Origin: JAMLHN01 sp035708745 | GTDB lineage: Bacteria > Chloroflexota > Chloroflexia > Thermomicrobiales > UBA6265 | NCBI GenBank assembly: GCA_035708745.1 | Contig: DASTFJ010000097.1 | Location: 1-8,358 of the forward strand | Direction of reading: 5' to 3' | DNA: 8,358 nt | Part shown: positions 6,177 through 8,358 of the stretch, one piece after another | How positions within the stretch are numbered: the first letter of the stretch is position 1 | How the letters are laid out: each line of letters opens with the position of its first letter | Position numbers and translations under genes: made by a program | Notes under the pieces: generated by a model | The model's input: only the letters and a program-made list of their open reading frames with translations | Told to the model about the DNA's origin: nothing | The model's database searches: none

Positions 6177-6572
6177 CTAGCCAATGGGATCGAACGAGCC
6201 GTGCTTCGTATTCCGGCAAGGTCGCCAGGCGATTTCACCCAACTCGGTCTCATCACGCATCCCTTCTCTTCCAACATGCGTCAGGAATAGCCAGATCCCC
6301 GGGTCGCTCTGAATTCGCGCGGACCTCGCTCGCTCCTGTTGGCCCCCAAAGCCAAAAAACCGTTCGAAGAACACACCGGGCTTCGCCAGCACCTGCTGCT
6401 TCGTCTCCGCATGACCGCTGTTCGCCGAAAACCGGGACACCGGCGGCAACACCGACGTAATCGCCGTGCCAGTTGCCTGGATCGCGCCATCGTGAAACGC
6501 GGTCTCGATGAACGCCCGCGTCTCCTTCGACAGTGCGAAAAAGCGCGTCCGAGCAACGTTCGATGGCAGAAA
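6177..6572 (-). pseudogene. Coding-like remnant without a start codon, in frame after the GMC gene's TGA
   Basis: Directly after the TGA of the GMC gene the same - strand frame stays open for 131 codons, to a TAG at 6177-6179. The first half looks like real protein: it reads FFALSKETRAF, then IETAFHDGAIQATG, then TAITSVLPPVSRF, with strongly G/C third codon positions. From roughly 6350 downward the composition turns repeat-like and the codon bias fades. There is no ATG, GTG or TTG near the beginning of the coding-like part; the first such codons come well inside it, after the TAITS motif, so a normal gene start is missing. I do not recognise the family. The likeliest reading is a 5'-truncated, decayed gene fused to non-coding repeat sequence. 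Less likely options are a readthrough extension of the GMC protein or a sequencing error hiding an overlapping start. Confidence 0.4.
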
Positions 6573-8348
6573 TCAGGCCGGGAGGCCGTCGATCAAACGC
6601 TCCGAAAAGATCTTGGCGATCGTATACAGCGACTGCATCGGGTTGGCGCCGACCGACGTGGGGAAGATGCTGCTGTCCATCACGTACACGTTCGGCACCT
6701 CTTCGCCGTTGGCCGCCCAAAGCCGGTGATTCAACGAGACGACCCCGCTGGTATTCGGTCCCATCTTGTTCGTCGCCTGGCAGTGCGCGGACGTAAGGAC
6801 GGTGCGATTGGGCACGAACTGAAGGTTTTGCTCGACCGTGTCGGCCTGGGAGATATCGGTCAGATAGGTGACCTGCATCGGATCGAAATCCGGCAAGCCC
6901 AGCACATTCTCATTGGTGGGGATGACGACCTTCTTCGCGCCGGCGAGGAACATCATCTTGATGCCGATGCCAACGCCAATCCGGAACCGCTCCGTGTCCG
7001 CATCACTCAGGGCATAGTGCAGCGCCGTATCCCCGTTCTCGTCGAGAAAGACGCGATTGTCATCCGACGGCGTGTCGATGAGCGTGCAGCCGAATCCGAC
7101 ATAGTCGTTGAAATGCACCAGCTCATCGTAGACCTGCTTGCCGCTTCCCGGCACCATCACCGCGCCGTAGGCTGGCAGGCCGCCCATCGTTTCGTAGATG
7201 AAGCCGGGCGTCACGCCGAACGCCGCACAGAAGGTGGCGCTATCGAGCCCTTCGAGCAGATTGATCGTGTGATCGAACAGACCAAGGAGCGGGAAGGACA
7301 CATGGAGGATGAGACCGCGTCCGATATGCGGGTTGGCGACGGCTGGATTCGCCTTGGCGGTATCGAGCAGGATGCGCGTCGTGCCAATGGTGCCGGCGGA
7401 CAAGATGATGTCGTTTGCTTCGATGGTGACGGAATCACCCGGCGCGATGCCGAGATTCGACGGATCGACGACTGTGTTGCCGTAGTCGGTCCACGGCGCC
7501 GTCGTATGCAACCGCACGCCGGTCGCGCGCATGCCGCTCTCGTCGAAGAGAATCTCGTCGACGATCGCGTCGGGAATGAGACTGAGCGGATTCTCGCTAT
7601 CGCCGAGGGCCGGATAGATGAGCTGGCGGGCGGCATCCAGCTTGTCGTCGACCGGCGACGGAGAATCGCCGACCGGGATACGGTTCAGGTGGTAAAGCGA
7701 CGGATCGACGCCGTAGGCGAACGCGCCGTCCCAGAGTGCCCTGTTGTCGTTGTTGATCTCGCTTTCGGAAACCAACCGGGTTCCGATTGCCTTCCGCACC
7801 CAGTCGTAGGCGGTGGCGAGCCGTTCGGTCGAATAGGAGCTGTCCATCAGCCCCTCTGCGATCCAGGCATTGATGCGGGCCTGGATGGTCGATTCGAGCG
7901 GCGAAAAGGCGAGGTCGATGTTGACGGCGGTGCCCCCGCCAAGCGCCTCGCCGGCGCGGATGATGACCGAGTTATCGATCGTCGCCGCCCGGTCGTTCTG
8001 GTACATGAGGCGCGGATAACTCATGGTCGTCATCGAACCCCAGACAACGAACGGGCCTTTTTCGAGCAGAACGACGCGCTTGCCGGCCGCCTGAAGCTGG
8101 CTTGCCATGGTGGCGCCGGCGGGGCCACTGCCAACGACCAGATAGTCGATCGGTCCGGCGCTATGCCGGATCGTTTTCTCCGCGGCGTCGTAGACGAGCT
8201 GGCTGGGCGCGATGGCCGGCGCATTCACCCGAGCATAAATGTCGGGGCGATTGACGAACACGGGCGGCGCCAGGAATTCCGCCAGGGGCTCGGCAAGCGG
8301 CAAATCCCAGATCGAGGAGAGGTAGGCCTCGCGCAGGACCTGCGCCAT
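6573..8348 (-). CDS. GMC-family FAD oxidoreductase (alcohol/cholesterol-oxidase-like), probably 5'-partial
   Basis: This 591-residue flavoenzyme oxidises an alcohol group using FAD. The Rossmann FAD-binding fingerprint is DYLVVGSGPAGATMA (68-82), with the ribose-binding acidic residue E96 in VVLLEKG. The GMC signature region RAGEALGGGTAVN (131-143) uses GGGT as in the cholesterol oxidase and long-chain alcohol oxidase branches. GMC_oxred_N covers about 125-350, including the ILSAGTIGTTRILL segment (315-328). GMC_oxred_C covers about 430-585: the active-site stretch SAHCQATNKMG (520-530) supplies H522, and VMDSSIFPTSVGANPM (556-571) supplies N569, the usual His/Asn pair. No substrate can be assigned. 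The ATG at 8348 is the only start visible, but just 10 bases precede it with no ribosome binding site and no in-frame stop, so the true start may lie beyond the window. Any signal peptide would then be out of view. It ends with TGA at 6573 and is followed in frame by a gene remnant. Confidence 0.88.
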   Translation of the reverse strand: MAQVLREAYLSSIWDLPLAEPLAEFLAPPVFVNRPDIYARVNAPAIAPSQLVYDAAEKTIRHSAGPIDYLVVGSGPAGATMASQLQAAGKRVVLLEKGPFVVWGSMTTMSYPRLMYQNDRAATIDNSVIIRAGEALGGGTAVNIDLAFSPLESTIQARINAWIAEGLMDSSYSTERLATAYDWVRKAIGTRLVSESEINNDNRALWDGAFAYGVDPSLYHLNRIPVGDSPSPVDDKLDAARQLIYPALGDSENPLSLIPDAIVDEILFDESGMRATGVRLHTTAPWTDYGNTVVDPSNLGIAPGDSVTIEANDIILSAGTIGTTRILLDTAKANPAVANPHIGRGLILHVSFPLLGLFDHTINLLEGLDSATFCAAFGVTPGFIYETMGGLPAYGAVMVPGSGKQVYDELVHFNDYVGFGCTLIDTPSDDNRVFLDENGDTALHYALSDADTERFRIGVGIGIKMMFLAGAKKVVIPTNENVLGLPDFDPMQVTYLTDISQADTVEQNLQFVPNRTVLTSAHCQATNKMGPNTSGVVSLNHRLWAANGEEVPNVYVMDSSIFPTSVGANPMQSLYTIAKIFSERLIDGLPA

Positions 8349-8358
8349 CTGGGTCGAC

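Noticed and set aside
6014..6460. 148-codon + strand open frame across the intergenic region
   Set aside because: It includes the heptamer repeat read as Ser/Trp/Glu-rich peptide and continues antisense to the gene remnant. There is no ribosome site or domain.

Overview
The window is GC-rich bacterial DNA with tightly spaced genes and GC-biased third codon positions. I see no rRNA, tRNA, CRISPR array or transposase, so the organism cannot be named firmly. The secreted proteins built from tandem concanavalin/LamG-like modules, and the intergenic repeats with a 7-base period, are compatible with Chloroflexota of the Thermomicrobia/Sphaerobacter type. That is a low-confidence guess.

Layout. On the + strand, 128-1498 encodes a DUF1254/DUF1214 protein with a clear ribosome binding site, and 1715-2998 encodes a 12-helix MFS efflux-type transporter that has no Shine-Dalgarno and may be leaderless. 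On the - strand, read from right to left, are: a GMC-family FAD oxidoreductase (6573-8348, 5' end probably cut by the window edge); directly after its TGA, in the same frame, a coding-like stretch without a start codon (6177-6572) that looks like a gene remnant; an intergenic segment with a 7-base-period repeat and a possible promoter; and two adjacent secreted paralogues, 4579-5946 followed after 27 bases by 3100-4551. The transporter and the second paralogue converge on a 101-base gap almost filled by inverted heptamer repeats.

How the genes work together. The two secreted paralogues are almost certainly co-transcribed and form the clearest unit. They share signal peptide, two-module architecture and cysteine positions, and together probably act outside the cell in binding. 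They show no catalytic motif I can recognise. The GMC oxidoreductase (alcohol/sterol-oxidase-like) lies upstream on the same strand but is separated by about 630 bases of decayed and repetitive DNA, so co-regulation is doubtful. The DUF1254/DUF1214 protein and the transporter are tandem but 216 bases apart, with no evident functional link.

The most unusual material is non-coding. Three intergenic regions (1621-1669, 3012-3086, 6097-6145) each carry degenerate tandem repeats with an exact 7-base register, and in the middle one two such blocks face each other to make a perfect 15-bp stem. I found no defence system, biosynthetic cluster or phage module.
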